Shown: positions 1 through 8,686 of the stretch, piece by piece
Position numbering within the stretch: position 1 is the stretch's first letter
How the letters are laid out: every line of letters begins with the position of its first letter
Origin: an uncultured Ruminococcus sp.
GTDB taxonomy: Bacteria; Bacillota; Clostridia; Oscillospirales; Acutalibacteraceae
NCBI GenBank assembly: GCA_900539465.1
Contig: UQCF01000002.1
Coordinates: 156,943 to 220,942 of the forward strand
DNA length: 64,000 bases
Reading direction: 5' to 3'
Notes under the pieces: model-generated
The model's input: the letters and a program-made list of their open reading frames with translations, nothing else
What the model was told of the DNA's origin: nothing
Database searches by the model: none
Made by a program: the position numbers and the translations under genes

Positions 1-1
1 T

Positions 2-355
2 TCGCTCACGGATTCTCCCGTGAAAGAGGTTGCGGCGGGTTATGACATTTTAAAAGCCGTAGGTCTTAAAAAAGACGCGGTGCAGATAGTTTCCTGCCCC
101 ACTTGCGGCAGAACAAAAATTGACCTTATATCTCTTGCAAATGAGGTTGAAAGCGCGCTTGCGTCTTGCACAAAGCCGATAAAGGTTGCGGTAATGGGCT
201 GTGTTGTCAACGGCCCCGGCGAAGCGAGAGAAGCAGATATAGGCGTTGCCGGCGGTGACGGCTGCGCGGTATTGTTCAAAAAAGGCGAAATTCTCAAAAA
301 AGTTCCGGAGAATGAGGTTGTCTCGGCTCTTTTGAGTGAAATTGAGAAAATGTGA
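2..355 (+). CDS. ispG: IspG (GcpE), 4-hydroxy-3-methylbut-2-enyl diphosphate synthase, C-terminal part
   Basis: Only the last ~117 codons are in the window; the frame is open from base 2 and the 5' part lies upstream. IspG reductively opens methylerythritol cyclodiphosphate in the MEP isoprenoid pathway using a [4Fe-4S] cluster. The C-terminal iron-sulfur domain is visible: SCPTCGR gives two cluster cysteines, GCVVNGPGE gives the third plus the conserved NGPGE glutamate. The stop is at 353-355 and polC begins 14 bases later, the order usual in Clostridia (ispG-polC). The fragment is intact to its natural C-terminus. Confidence 0.95.
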   Translation, partial: SLTDSPVKEVAAGYDILKAVGLKKDAVQIVSCPTCGRTKIDLISLANEVESALASCTKPIKVAVMGCVVNGPGEAREADIGVAGGDGCAVLFKKGEILKKVPENEVVSALLSEIEKM

Positions 356-368
356 AAGAGGAAAAATC

Positions 369-3300
369 ATGCAGGAAGTTAAATTTTTATCACTTTTCGG
401 AGATTGCTTGGATAAAAATTTACATAGTGTATTTGAATACGCAAACATAACGGATATATCCGCAGATATTGAAAACCGTACACTCGATATGAGCGTACGG
501 TTCAGCCGTTTTACGGCAAAAAGGGATATTGCCGCGGCAAACAGCTCAATAAAAGCTTATATGCGCCTTAACAAGATGAATTATGAATACAGCTACGACT
601 CCTCGCTTTACGGTGAGAGCTGGCTGCCGTATCTTGCGGCAGATCTTAACAATTCTTTTGGCGCGGGCAAAGCCTTCCTTGACGGCGCGGAGTATTCTGC
701 CGATGAAAACGGCATAAAAATAAGGCTCAGAAAAAACGGCAAAAACATTCTGCACAACCTCGGTGTAGAGGAGCATATAATAAAACTTGTAAGACGTCTT
801 TTTGATAAGCAGATAGGCGTGCAGATAATTTCATCCGTTCCCGAGGGCGCCGCGAGCGAGGAGCAGGAGCTCAAAAAGATGCAGGCGATAGAGAACCTTA
901 AAGTCAGACCCGTTACGGCAGAAGAAAAGGCCTCTGCACCCAAAAAGCCGAAAGAAAAAACCTATGACGATTTGCCGATTTCATTAAGCAACGCAAAGCC
1001 CGTGCTCGGCTCATTCATAAAAACAAAGCCGAAACCGATAAAAGACGTTACACCCGAGGACGGTTCCGCCGTAATTTGGGGCGATGTTTTTGCGTTTAAC
1101 GCACGCGAAACGCGAGACGGCAAAAAGAATATAATCACTTTTAACCTCACGGACTATACCTCGTCTTATTCGGCAAAAATCTTCGGCGAAAAAGCGGTTT
1201 GCAAAGAAATTTTAGATAAAGTAAAAGACGGCGTAACCGTAATGATAAGGGGTTCTGTCACGCATGACCCATATATGCGCTGTTATGTTATAGATACAAA
1301 AGCGGTAATGCTCATTGAAAAAACAGAAAAAGAAGATACATACCCCGAAAAAAGAGTTGAACTTCATCTTCATACCAATATGTCAGCTATGGACGGTATG
1401 TCCAGCGCAAAAAGCTTGGTTGAGAGAGCCGCAAAATGGGGTCACAAAGCTATTGCAATTACGGACCACGGTGTTGTTCAGGCTTTCCCCGAGGCAATGA
1501 ATACCGCCGCAAAAGCAGGTATAAAAATCATATACGGTATGGAGGCTTACTTTGTCGATGACACGGTAACTCCCGACGCCGACCCCAAAACACTCAAATA
1601 TTATCATCAGATAATCATAGCCAAAAACAATGTAGGTCTTAAAAATCTTTATAAGCTTATAACGGCTTCAAATCTTCAGTATTTTAAAAAGAAGCCGAGA
1701 ATACCCAAAAGTATGCTCGTAAATTACCGTGAAGGTCTGCTTCTTGGCAGTGCGTGCGAGGCGGGCGAATTATACAGAGCTATTGTTTTTGGCAAGAGCG
1801 AAGAAGAGATAATGAAAATTGCGGAATTTTATGATTATCTCGAAATTCAGCCGAGCGGCAACAATTCTTTTATGATAAGAAGCGAGAGAGAAGAATACGC
1901 TCATATAAAAACAGTTGAAGATATTGAGAACATAAACCGCAAAATTATTGCGATAGGCGACAAGCTTTCAAAGCCCGTTGTTGCCACCTGCGACGTTCAC
2001 TTTTTAAATGAGGGTGACGCAATATACCGTGAAATACTCATGGCAGGTCAGGGATTTTCGGACGCTTCACAGCAGGCGCCGCTGTTTTTGCGTACCACGG
2101 ACGAAATGCTCAAAGAGTTTGCGTACCTCGGTGAAGAGACCGCAAAAGAGGTTGTTATCACCAACACCAATCTCATAGCCGATATGTGCGAAGAAATAAG
2201 ACCCATACCATACGGCACATTTCCGCCCAAAATCGAGGGCGCGGACGAGGAGCTTACAGAGATTTGCTGGCGCAGAACCAAAGAGCAGTACGGCGACCCC
2301 TTGCCGGAGCTTATAAGCAACAGACTGCAAAAAGAGCTTAATTCAATTATATCCAACGGATTCGGCGTTCTTTATATGATAGCCCAAAAGCTTGTTAAAA
2401 ACTCTGAGGAGCACGGCTATTACGTCGGCTCGCGAGGCAGCGTAGGCTCGTCTTTTGTCGCTCACGCCTCGGGAATTTCGGAGGTTAACCCTCTGCCGCC
2501 GCACTATGTGTGCAAAAAGTGCAAGCACAGCGAGTTCTTCACAGACGGCAGCGTGGGCTCGGGCTTTGACCTGCCGCCCAAGAATTGCCCCGACTGCGGC
2601 ATACCTATGGACAGAGACGGTCACGATATACCGTTTGAAACTTTCCTCGGATTTAAAGGCGATAAACAGCCCGATATTGACCTCAACTTCAGCGGTGAAT
2701 ATCAGTTCTATGCTCACAGATATACAGAGACTCTTTTCGGTATATCTCATGTTTTCAAGGCGGGCACAATAGGTACCCTTGCAGATAAAACCGCATACGG
2801 CTTTGTTAAAAAGTGGCTTGAAGAGAGAGGAAAAACCGTCAGCCGCGCCGAAGAAGACAGGCTTACAAGAGGCTGTGTAGGCGTTAAGAGAACAACGGGT
2901 CAGCACCCCGGCGGCATGGTTGTTGTGCCCGGCGATATGGAGGCGGAGGATTTCACTCCCATACAGCACCCTGCGGATGACGCGGATAAAGGGCTTCGTA
3001 CAACGCATTTCGACTTCCACGCTCTGCACGATACCATACTTAAACTCGACAACCTCGGTCACGATGTGCCGACGTTTTATAAACACCTTGAAGATTTGAC
3101 GGGCGTTTCTGTTATGGATGCGGACGTTTGTGATCCGCAGGTGTATAAGCTTTTGACCTCGCCCGAGCCGCTCGGCGTAACGAGAGAAGATATAGAGTGC
3201 GAAACAGGCACACTCTCTTTGCCAGAGCTCGGCACGCCGTTCGTAAGGCAGATGCTTATTGAGTCAAAGCCAAAGAACTTTTCCGATATGCTTCAGATTT

Positions 3301-4112
3301 CGGGACTTTCTCACGGCACCGATGTTTGGCTCGGCAACGCGCAGGAGCTTATTAAAAACGGCACCTGCACCATTTCCGACGTTATCGGAACGCGTGACAG
3401 CATCATGGTTTATCTTATGCACAAGGGCCTTGAACCCGATATGGCGTTTAAGATTATGGAGATTGTAAGAAAAGGCAACGCCACCAAGCTTTTAAACGAA
3501 ACCCACTTCAAAGCCATGAAAGAGCACAACGTTCCGCAGTGGTATGTCGATTCATGTATGAAGATAAAATACATGTTCCCCAAAGCGCATGCCGCGGCTT
3601 ATGTTATAGCGGCAATGCGACTTGCGTGGTATAAAATATATTACCCCAAAGAGTATTATGCAACTTATATGACGGTGCGCGGTGAAGACCTTGATACCGT
3701 TGCCATAATGAACGGCAGAGAAGCCGTTAAAAACTGTATGAAAGAGATTCAGGCAAAGGGCAAAGAAGCAACCGCAAAAGAAGAAAATATGTACGTCGCC
3801 ATGCAGGTCGTAAACGAGATGATGGCGAGAAATGTCGGATTTTTGCCTGTTGATATTTATAAGTCCGAGGCTTCGGTTTATAAAATCGAAGACGGCAAAA
3901 TAAGACTTCCGTTTCTTTCTATGACGGGTACGGGCGAAAGCGCGGCAAAAGCCCTTGCTGCCGCCAGAGATGACGGTCAGGGTGAGTATATGTCGATAGA
4001 AGAGCTTCAGCAGCGCTCCGGCGTGAGTAAGTCGGTCATAGAAACGCTCAAACTTTCGGGTGCTCTTAAAGGAATGCCCGAGAGTTCGCAAATGAGTCTT
4101 TTCGGCTTTTAA
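369..4112 (+). CDS. polC: PolC-type DNA polymerase III alpha subunit lacking the exonuclease domain
   Basis: Main replicative polymerase of Gram-positive bacteria, about 1247 residues. The ATG at 369 is chosen over the in-frame ATG at 336 because GAGGAAAAATC sits just before it and 336 lies inside ispG. Order: N-terminal domain (~1-200), OB fold (~235-320), PHP domain from ~330 (HLHT, ITDH, later CDVHFL), polymerase core with SRGSVGSSF, a zinc knuckle (CKKC...CPDC), PDIDLNFSGEYQ with catalytic aspartates near ~767, then the HhH/C-terminal region. Bacillus PolC is about 1437 residues because a DnaQ-type exonuclease is inserted in PHP after the G-E-x-F-V-D-D segment. Here that point (about 1540-1610) runs straight from GMEAYFVDD to YHQIIIAKN with ~20 intervening residues and no VFDVETTG-like motif, so proofreading seems absent from this chain. 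Frame is uninterrupted. Confidence 0.96.
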   Translation: MQEVKFLSLFGDCLDKNLHSVFEYANITDISADIENRTLDMSVRFSRFTAKRDIAAANSSIKAYMRLNKMNYEYSYDSSLYGESWLPYLAADLNNSFGAGKAFLDGAEYSADENGIKIRLRKNGKNILHNLGVEEHIIKLVRRLFDKQIGVQIISSVPEGAASEEQELKKMQAIENLKVRPVTAEEKASAPKKPKEKTYDDLPISLSNAKPVLGSFIKTKPKPIKDVTPEDGSAVIWGDVFAFNARETRDGKKNIITFNLTDYTSSYSAKIFGEKAVCKEILDKVKDGVTVMIRGSVTHDPYMRCYVIDTKAVMLIEKTEKEDTYPEKRVELHLHTNMSAMDGMSSAKSLVERAAKWGHKAIAITDHGVVQAFPEAMNTAAKAGIKIIYGMEAYFVDDTVTPDADPKTLKYYHQIIIAKNNVGLKNLYKLITASNLQYFKKKPRIPKSMLVNYREGLLLGSACEAGELYRAIVFGKSEEEIMKIAEFYDYLEIQPSGNNSFMIRSEREEYAHIKTVEDIENINRKIIAIGDKLSKPVVATCDVHFLNEGDAIYREILMAGQGFSDASQQAPLFLRTTDEMLKEFAYLGEETAKEVVITNTNLIADMCEEIRPIPYGTFPPKIEGADEELTEICWRRTKEQYGDPLPELISNRLQKELNSIISNGFGVLYMIAQKLVKNSEEHGYYVGSRGSVGSSFVAHASGISEVNPLPPHYVCKKCKHSEFFTDGSVGSGFDLPPKNCPDCGIPMDRDGHDIPFETFLGFKGDKQPDIDLNFSGEYQFYAHRYTETLFGISHVFKAGTIGTLADKTAYGFVKKWLEERGKTVSRAEEDRLTRGCVGVKRTTGQHPGGMVVVPGDMEAEDFTPIQHPADDADKGLRTTHFDFHALHDTILKLDNLGHDVPTFYKHLEDLTGVSVMDADVCDPQVYKLLTSPEPLGVTREDIECETGTLSLPELGTPFVRQMLIESKPKNFSDMLQISGLSHGTDVWLGNAQELIKNGTCTISDVIGTRDSIMVYLMHKGLEPDMAFKIMEIVRKGNATKLLNETHFKAMKEHNVPQWYVDSCMKIKYMFPKAHAAAYVIAAMRLAWYKIYYPKEYYATYMTVRGEDLDTVAIMNGREAVKNCMKEIQAKGKEATAKEENMYVAMQVVNEMMARNVGFLPVDIYKSEASVYKIEDGKIRLPFLSMTGTGESAAKALAAARDDGQGEYMSIEELQQRSGVSKSVIETLKLSGALKGMPESSQMSLFGF

Positions 4113-4124
4113 AAATTTTATTTC

Positions 4125-4153
4125 TTGATTTATTGTTAACATTTGTGTATTAT
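4125..4153 (+). promoter_or_regulatory. Candidate sigma-A promoter for hisI
   Basis: TTGATT (4125-4130), 17-base spacer, TATTAT (4148-4153), in the 75-base gap after polC. TATAAT also occurs at 4151-4156 but with a 20-base spacer. Followed by RBS AGAGAGG and a GTG start. Confidence 0.4.
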
Positions 4154-4187
4154 AATACGCAGGGTTTACTCTCAGAGAGGTGTTTGA

Positions 4188-4574
4188 GTGGTAGATTTAA
4201 TCAAAGTATGGCAAAACCATGATGTTTTGCCCGTTGCGGTCACAGAACACGGCACAGGCAAAATGCTTATGGTCGGCTATCAGAATAAAGAGTCTTTGGC
4301 TTTGACGTTAAAGACCGGCGAAGCGTGGTATTGCGATAGCGACGGAGAAAACGTCAGACGCCGCGGAGCACATTCGGGTCACACCCAACATATAAGAGAA
4401 ATAAAAATGAATTGCGGCTGCGACGCATTTTTATTTATAGTTGAGCAAAAGGGATGCGTGTGCCACACGGGTCACAGCAGCTGCTTTTATCACACGATTT
4501 ATAATGCGGACGAAGTCAGGCGCGAAAAATTCGGCAGACTCATTCTCGACAGTGAGAGGCATAATAAGCCGTAA
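4188..4574 (+). CDS. hisI: Phosphoribosyl-AMP cyclohydrolase-like protein (HisI family), stand-alone
   Basis: 128 residues, the usual length of single-domain HisI, which hydrolyses phosphoribosyl-AMP in histidine synthesis. GTG start at 4188 with AGAGAGG upstream. Family hallmarks: WYCDSDGENVRRRG, SGHTQ, and the three zinc cysteines (in NCG, VCHTG and SSCF). The Mg-binding motif, normally D-C-D-x-D, reads N-C-G-C-D here, so two of three aspartates are replaced. No other his gene is in the window and hisE is not fused. Family assignment is solid; whether it keeps the normal activity is less sure. Confidence 0.85.
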   Translation: MVDLIKVWQNHDVLPVAVTEHGTGKMLMVGYQNKESLALTLKTGEAWYCDSDGENVRRRGAHSGHTQHIREIKMNCGCDAFLFIVEQKGCVCHTGHSSCFYHTIYNADEVRREKFGRLILDSERHNKP

Positions 4575-4615
4575 AGGCTGTAATTTATATATAGTGAAAG
4601 GATGTATTTTTTCTT

Positions 4616-6091
4616 ATGGTAGGCTACATTATCCTTGCCGTTATAGCATTGCTTATTATTGTTACGGCAATCAGGGCGGCATTCTTCTTGCCCAAGAAGC
4701 AGGTAAAACCTGTGGAGGTAGAAGAGAAAGTTGATTTTGAAAGAGTGCAGAAGCATCTTTCTCAGGCGATACAGTGCAAAACGGTTTCGCATGAGAATCC
4801 GGAGGACACGGATTGGAACGAGTTTAAAAAGTTCCATGAATTTCTTGAAAGAGAATATCCTCTTGTTCACAAAAACATGAGCAAAGAGGTTATATCAAGA
4901 GCAAGTCTTCTTTATATTTGGAAGGGCAAAAATCCCGACCTTGAGCCGATGGCTCTTCTCTCCCACCAGGATGTTGTTCCCATTACCCCGGGTACTGAGG
5001 GCGACTGGAAGTATGACGCATTCAGCGGCCATAACGACGGCGAATACATTTGGGGCAGAGGTGCGGTTGATATGAAAAACCACCTCATCTGCGTTATGGA
5101 AGCTGTTGAAACACTCATGGAAGAGGGCTTTCAGCCCGAAAGAGACGTGTATCTTTGCTTCGGTCACAACGAAGAGGTTGTTTGCTCAAGCGAGCCCGGC
5201 GCAGGCACAATAGTTAAAACCCTTAAAGAGAGAGGAATACACCTCGACAGCGTTATCGACGAGGGCGGCGCGATACTCACAGGTGACATAAAGCACCTTA
5301 TAGATACTTATATAATCTGCATCGGTATGGCAGAAAAGGGTTATTGCGATTATAAAATCACCGTTACCGATAAGGGCGGTCATACCTCGCAGGCTCCCAA
5401 ACATAACGGCCTCGGTAAGCTCGCAAACGTAATACAAGACCTTGAAAACCACCAGTGCAAAGCAAAGCTTTTGCCGTTTGTGGATACTCTTCTTGACAGA
5501 GTCGGCAGAACAATGACCTACGGCGGACGCTTTATATTTTGCAACTATAAAATATTAAAGCCCCTTATAAAGTTTATTGTAACTAAAATTCCCGAGACTG
5601 CTTGCCTTACAAGAACGGTTACCGCCGTTTCTATGTGCGAGGGCAGCCCTGCACCAAACGTTCTGCCTCAAAGAGCGAGCGTTACCGCAAACTTCCGCCC
5701 GATTTACGGCGATTCCGTTGCAGGCGTAGGCGAGCATATCCGCAAAGCAGTCAGATACAAAGACGCAGAAATTGAGTGCATCAGAGCAAAAGAGCCTTCA
5801 AAATTCTCTCCCACAGATTCGAGAGCATTTTATGCCATAGAAGATATAACCGCTTCTATGTTCACAGATAAAAAAGTTGCCGTTGTACCTTATCTTGTTA
5901 TGGGCGGCACAGACGCATATTTTTATGAGCAGATTTGTGACAACGTATTGAGATATGCTCCGTTCAGACTTTCTGTAGAGGTGCTCAAAACAACGCACGC
6001 AACAAACGAGCGCGTTCCGGTTGAGGTGCTCAAAGACGGCGTTGCATTCTTCAAGTCTTATATACGCAAGGTTTCAAAAGCCGACAGATAA
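4616..6091 (+). CDS. Membrane-anchored M20 family metallopeptidase (carboxypeptidase S/PM20D1-like)
   Basis: 491 residues. An N-terminal hydrophobic segment (~1-22) acts as membrane anchor or uncleaved signal. The di-zinc catalytic domain follows: LLSHQDVVP with the first metal histidine and the catalytic Asp, YIWGRGAVDMKN with the bridging Asp, GHNEEV with the catalytic base Glu. The dimerisation lid domain occupies the middle, with GGHTSQAP. This arrangement matches PM20D1/carboxypeptidase S rather than cytosolic PepT or DapE. RBS GAAAGG upstream of ATG 4616; 16 bases from the next gene, so probably co-transcribed. The substrate (N-acyl amino acids or peptides) cannot be told from sequence. 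Confidence 0.88.
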   Translation: MVGYIILAVIALLIIVTAIRAAFFLPKKQVKPVEVEEKVDFERVQKHLSQAIQCKTVSHENPEDTDWNEFKKFHEFLEREYPLVHKNMSKEVISRASLLYIWKGKNPDLEPMALLSHQDVVPITPGTEGDWKYDAFSGHNDGEYIWGRGAVDMKNHLICVMEAVETLMEEGFQPERDVYLCFGHNEEVVCSSEPGAGTIVKTLKERGIHLDSVIDEGGAILTGDIKHLIDTYIICIGMAEKGYCDYKITVTDKGGHTSQAPKHNGLGKLANVIQDLENHQCKAKLLPFVDTLLDRVGRTMTYGGRFIFCNYKILKPLIKFIVTKIPETACLTRTVTAVSMCEGSPAPNVLPQRASVTANFRPIYGDSVAGVGEHIRKAVRYKDAEIECIRAKEPSKFSPTDSRAFYAIEDITASMFTDKKVAVVPYLVMGGTDAYFYEQICDNVLRYAPFRLSVEVLKTTHATNERVPVEVLKDGVAFFKSYIRKVSKADR

Positions 6092-6106
6092 AGCAGGTGC
6101 TTTTAA

Positions 6107-6811
6107 ATGAAAAAATATATTGCAATCATAGCGGCAATAGCGGTGCTCGGCACGGCAGGGATAGTCGTTGTCAATAAAAGGTTGACCTCAAAAACAGATG
6201 ATAACAAAGAAAGTCAATCATACTCTCAGGCGGTTTCCGGTGAAAGCTCCGGCTCGGCGCAGAGCCAAGACTCCTCCAAATCGGAGGAGAGTGAGCGCAG
6301 CGGCGAATCCCAAGCTGCAAAAGACGTTAGCAGCTTCTTTTGCGAGGTTGACAGCGTATCCGGCACGAACATGATAGTTGTCCCCGATAAAAACAGCACT
6401 GAGCGCAAAAGCTCCGATAAAATAAGCCTTGATTTTTCAAAAGCTGCCGTAACAGATGAAAAAGGTAAAAAAGTTTCTCAGGACGACATAAAAAATTTTT
6501 CTCGTGCCAAAATATATTATAACGGCGAGATTCGCGAAACATACCCCGCAAGCATAACGGCGCAAAGAATTGTGCTGAGCGGACGGGAGTATTGCAATAT
6601 TTATTTTTACAGCGAATTAACGGGTGAGCTTCTCAAAACGCACAGAGTTCCCGTAGGCTCAAACCTCGACTCTGCCGATATGCCGAACGCGGGTGCGGCG
6701 TGCCCCGACGGCTATCATTTTGAGGGCTGGAGCGTTGACGGCAAAGACATAAACGGACTTAAAAATATTACCGACAGCGTGACCGTTACAGCTAAAATTA
6801 GGAAAGACTAA
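6107..6811 (+). CDS. Secreted or membrane-anchored protein with one Listeria-Bacteroides (InlB B-type) repeat
   Basis: 234 residues. A hydrophobic N-terminal segment (~4-25, IAIIAAIAVLGTAGIVVV) is followed by a low-complexity Ser/Glu/Gln linker (~35-70), a short globular region, and at ~165-230 a single InlB B-repeat-like module ending in the typical G-Y-x-F-x-G-W core (GYHFEGWSVDG) and a VTVTAKI strand. Such modules are common in Firmicutes surface proteins and are of uncertain function. It sits 16 bases after the M20 peptidase and is closed by a strong terminator, so the two likely form an operon. Confidence 0.75.
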   Translation: MKKYIAIIAAIAVLGTAGIVVVNKRLTSKTDDNKESQSYSQAVSGESSGSAQSQDSSKSEESERSGESQAAKDVSSFFCEVDSVSGTNMIVVPDKNSTERKSSDKISLDFSKAAVTDEKGKKVSQDDIKNFSRAKIYYNGEIRETYPASITAQRIVLSGREYCNIYFYSELTGELLKTHRVPVGSNLDSADMPNAGAACPDGYHFEGWSVDGKDINGLKNITDSVTVTAKIRKD

Positions 6812-6817
6812 CAAAAG

Positions 6818-6842
6818 AAAGGCGGAAAATTTCCGCCTTTTC
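6818..6842 (+). terminator. Rho-independent terminator
   Basis: AAAGGCGGAAA / TTTCCGCCTTT stem of 11 bp with almost no loop, followed by TC and T-rich sequence, 6 bases after the preceding stop codon. Confidence 0.85.
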
Positions 6843-6856
6843 TGCATTATAATCTA

Positions 6857-6885
6857 TTGAACAGGTAGGATTATTGTAGTATACT
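6857..6885 (+). promoter_or_regulatory. Promoter of nifS-nifU-mnmA
   Basis: TTGAAC (6857-6862), 17-base spacer, TATACT (6880-6885). Transcription should start near 6892, giving a ~110-base leader. Confidence 0.7.
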
Positions 6886-6889
6886 ATTA

Positions 6890-6966
6890 TGAGCATAAGA
6901 ATATGCTCACAAAGGCGTATGCACCGCGGCTCATACTGCCGAAAAGAATAATTCCGTTTTGACGGA
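6890..6966 (+). other. Leader with three consecutive inverted repeats ahead of nifS
   Basis: Three hairpins or operators lie between the -10 box and nifS: TGAGCATA-AGAA-TATGCTCA (6890-6909) right after the -10; GGCGTAT...ATACTGCC (about 6915-6944) with one bulged T; TTCCGT-TTTG-ACGGAA (6951-6966). None is followed by a T-run, so they are not terminators. The first could be a repressor operator because of its position over the start site. No Rrf2-type regulator gene is adjacent. Confidence 0.5.
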
Positions 6967-7001
6967 AAAAGATATACTTCGTAGAAAGTCAGGCGAGATT
7001 T

Positions 7002-8198
7002 ATGAAAACTGTTTATGCGGATAATGCGGCAACAACCGCAATGTGTCCGGAAGCCATAAAGGTAATGACAGATTGCATGAACAACATTTACGGCAACCCG
7101 TCAAGCCTTCATCATGTCGGTCAAGAGGCGGCGGCAGTTGTGCTTGAAGCACGCCGCGATATAGCCGGATGTCTCGGCGCTTCGGTTGATGAGATTTATT
7201 TCACTTCCGGCGGCACAGAGGCAGATAACTGGGCAATCAGAAACGCCGCAAGACTCGGCGCAATGAAAAATAAAAAACACATTATTTCAACTGCTTTTGA
7301 GCATCACGCAGTGCTTCACACACTCAAAAAGCTCGAAAAAGAGGGCTTTGAGGTCACTTATCTTGATGTTCATTCAGACGGCTACGTCACTGCCGAGCAG
7401 GTTGCAAATGCAATAAGAGAAGATACCTGCCTTGTTACAATAATGTATGCAAACAACGAGATAGGCACAATTCAGCCTATTGCAGAGATAGGCAAGGTAT
7501 GCAAAGAAAAGGGCGTTCTTTTCCACACAGACGCAGTTCAGGCGGTCGGTCATGTTGCAATAGACGTAAAGGCGCAGAACATTGATATGCTCTCGCTTTC
7601 GGCACACAAGTTCCACGGTCCAAAGGGTATCGGCGTTCTCTATTGCCGCAAGGGTATATCTCTTCTCGGTCTTATGCAGGGCGGCGCGCAGGAGCGCAAC
7701 AAGCGCCCCGGCACAGAGAATGTTCCGGCAATAGCAGGCATGGCTGCGGCACTTAAAAAAGCTTGTGCCGATATTGAAAAAAATGCGGCATATGTCAGTG
7801 CGCTCAGAGATAAAATCATTGACGCAATTTTGCCGAATGTTAAACGCTGCAGGCTCAACGGCGGCAGAGAAAACAGACTCCCCGGCAACGTCAGCTTTTG
7901 CTTTGAGGGGATTGAAGGCGAATCACTTCTGCTTTATCTTGACCTCAAGGGCATTTGCGGTTCATCGGGTTCCGCCTGCACATCGGGCTCGCTTGACCCG
8001 AGCCATGTTCTTTTGGCTCTCGGCTTGCCGCACGAAATTGCTCACGGCTCATTAAGACTTTCTCTTTGCGAATATAATACCGAAGAAGAAGCCGATTATA
8101 TTATAGAGGAATTGCCCAAAGTGGTTGACAGACTTCGTGACATGTCACCCGTATGGGAGCGCATTGTAAAGGAGGAAAAAGACAATGGCATACAGTGA
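7002..8198 (+). CDS. nifS: Cysteine desulfurase, NifS/IscS family
   Basis: 398-residue PLP enzyme that removes sulfur from cysteine as an enzyme-bound persulfide for Fe-S assembly and tRNA thiolation. Visible: N-terminal YADNAATT, PLP lysine in SAHKFHGPKG (~residue 203), and the mobile catalytic-cysteine loop CGSSGSACTSG (~residue 325), which is the group I (IscS/NifS) loop. RBS AGGCGAG precedes ATG 7002. Its 3' end overlaps nifU by 14 bases and mnmA follows, so the sulfur is probably passed both to NifU and to MnmA. Confidence 0.96.
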   Translation: MKTVYADNAATTAMCPEAIKVMTDCMNNIYGNPSSLHHVGQEAAAVVLEARRDIAGCLGASVDEIYFTSGGTEADNWAIRNAARLGAMKNKKHIISTAFEHHAVLHTLKKLEKEGFEVTYLDVHSDGYVTAEQVANAIREDTCLVTIMYANNEIGTIQPIAEIGKVCKEKGVLFHTDAVQAVGHVAIDVKAQNIDMLSLSAHKFHGPKGIGVLYCRKGISLLGLMQGGAQERNKRPGTENVPAIAGMAAALKKACADIEKNAAYVSALRDKIIDAILPNVKRCRLNGGRENRLPGNVSFCFEGIEGESLLLYLDLKGICGSSGSACTSGSLDPSHVLLALGLPHEIAHGSLRLSLCEYNTEEEADYIIEELPKVVDRLRDMSPVWERIVKEEKDNGIQ

Positions 8199-8622
8199 AA
8201 AAGTAATGGACCATTTTGAACATCCGAGAAACCTCGGCAAAATGGACGATGCCGACGGCATTGGCGAGGTAGGCAATGCAAAGTGCGGCGACATAATGAA
8301 GGTTTATCTTAAAGTAAACGACGGCGTAATTTCAGACGTTAAGTTCAACACTTTCGGCTGCGCTTCTGCAATAGCTACCAGCTCAATGGCGACCGAAATG
8401 ATTAAAGGTCAAAAGGTTGAGGACGCTTTGAAGCTCAGCAACAAAGCGGTTGTTGAGGCTCTTGACGGTCTGCCGCCGGCAAAAATCCACTGCTCCGTTC
8501 TTGCAGAAGAGGCTGTTAAGGCAGCCGTTGCGGATTACTATAAGAAAAACGGTATTGAGCTTGACCCCGAAATCTTCGGCAGCTGCTCCGGCGGCTGTGA
8601 GGGCTGTTCTCACTGCGAGTAA
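8185..8622 (+). CDS. nifU: NifU/IscU-type Fe-S cluster scaffold with cysteine-rich tail
   Basis: 145 residues. The U-type scaffold fold is clear: NAKCGD, the second cysteine in FGCASAIATSS, the third in KIHCSVL; the aspartate of CGD is also kept. The RBS GGAGG lies inside the end of nifS. Unusually the C-terminus adds a short cysteine-rich tail (SCSGGCEGCSHCE), four cysteines spaced C-x3-C-x2-C-x2-C, beyond the normal scaffold end. A hairpin terminator follows before mnmA, so mnmA may be read partly by read-through. Confidence 0.95.
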   Translation: MAYSEKVMDHFEHPRNLGKMDDADGIGEVGNAKCGDIMKVYLKVNDGVISDVKFNTFGCASAIATSSMATEMIKGQKVEDALKLSNKAVVEALDGLPPAKIHCSVLAEEAVKAAVADYYKKNGIELDPEIFGSCSGGCEGCSHCE

Positions 8623-8632
8623 TGATAAAAAT

Positions 8633-8666
8633 AAAAGACCACCGCATGTTTTTGCGGCGGTCTTTT
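8633..8666 (+). terminator. Rho-independent terminator after nifU
   Basis: AAAAGACCACCGCA / TGCGGCGGTCTTTT, 14-position stem with one A/C mismatch, loop TGTTTT. It ends 20 bases before mnmA; partial termination would set mnmA below nifSU. Confidence 0.8.
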
Positions 8667-8686
8667 GAATATCGGGAGTTTTTAAT

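Noticed and set aside
2343..3086. Long minus-strand open frame inside polC
   Set aside because: It overlaps the conserved polymerase core completely, has no RBS or family signature, and arises from the codon bias of the real gene. The same applies to 26826-27980 (-) inside rel, 13784-14710 (+) inside cysS and 46343-47053 (-) inside htpG.
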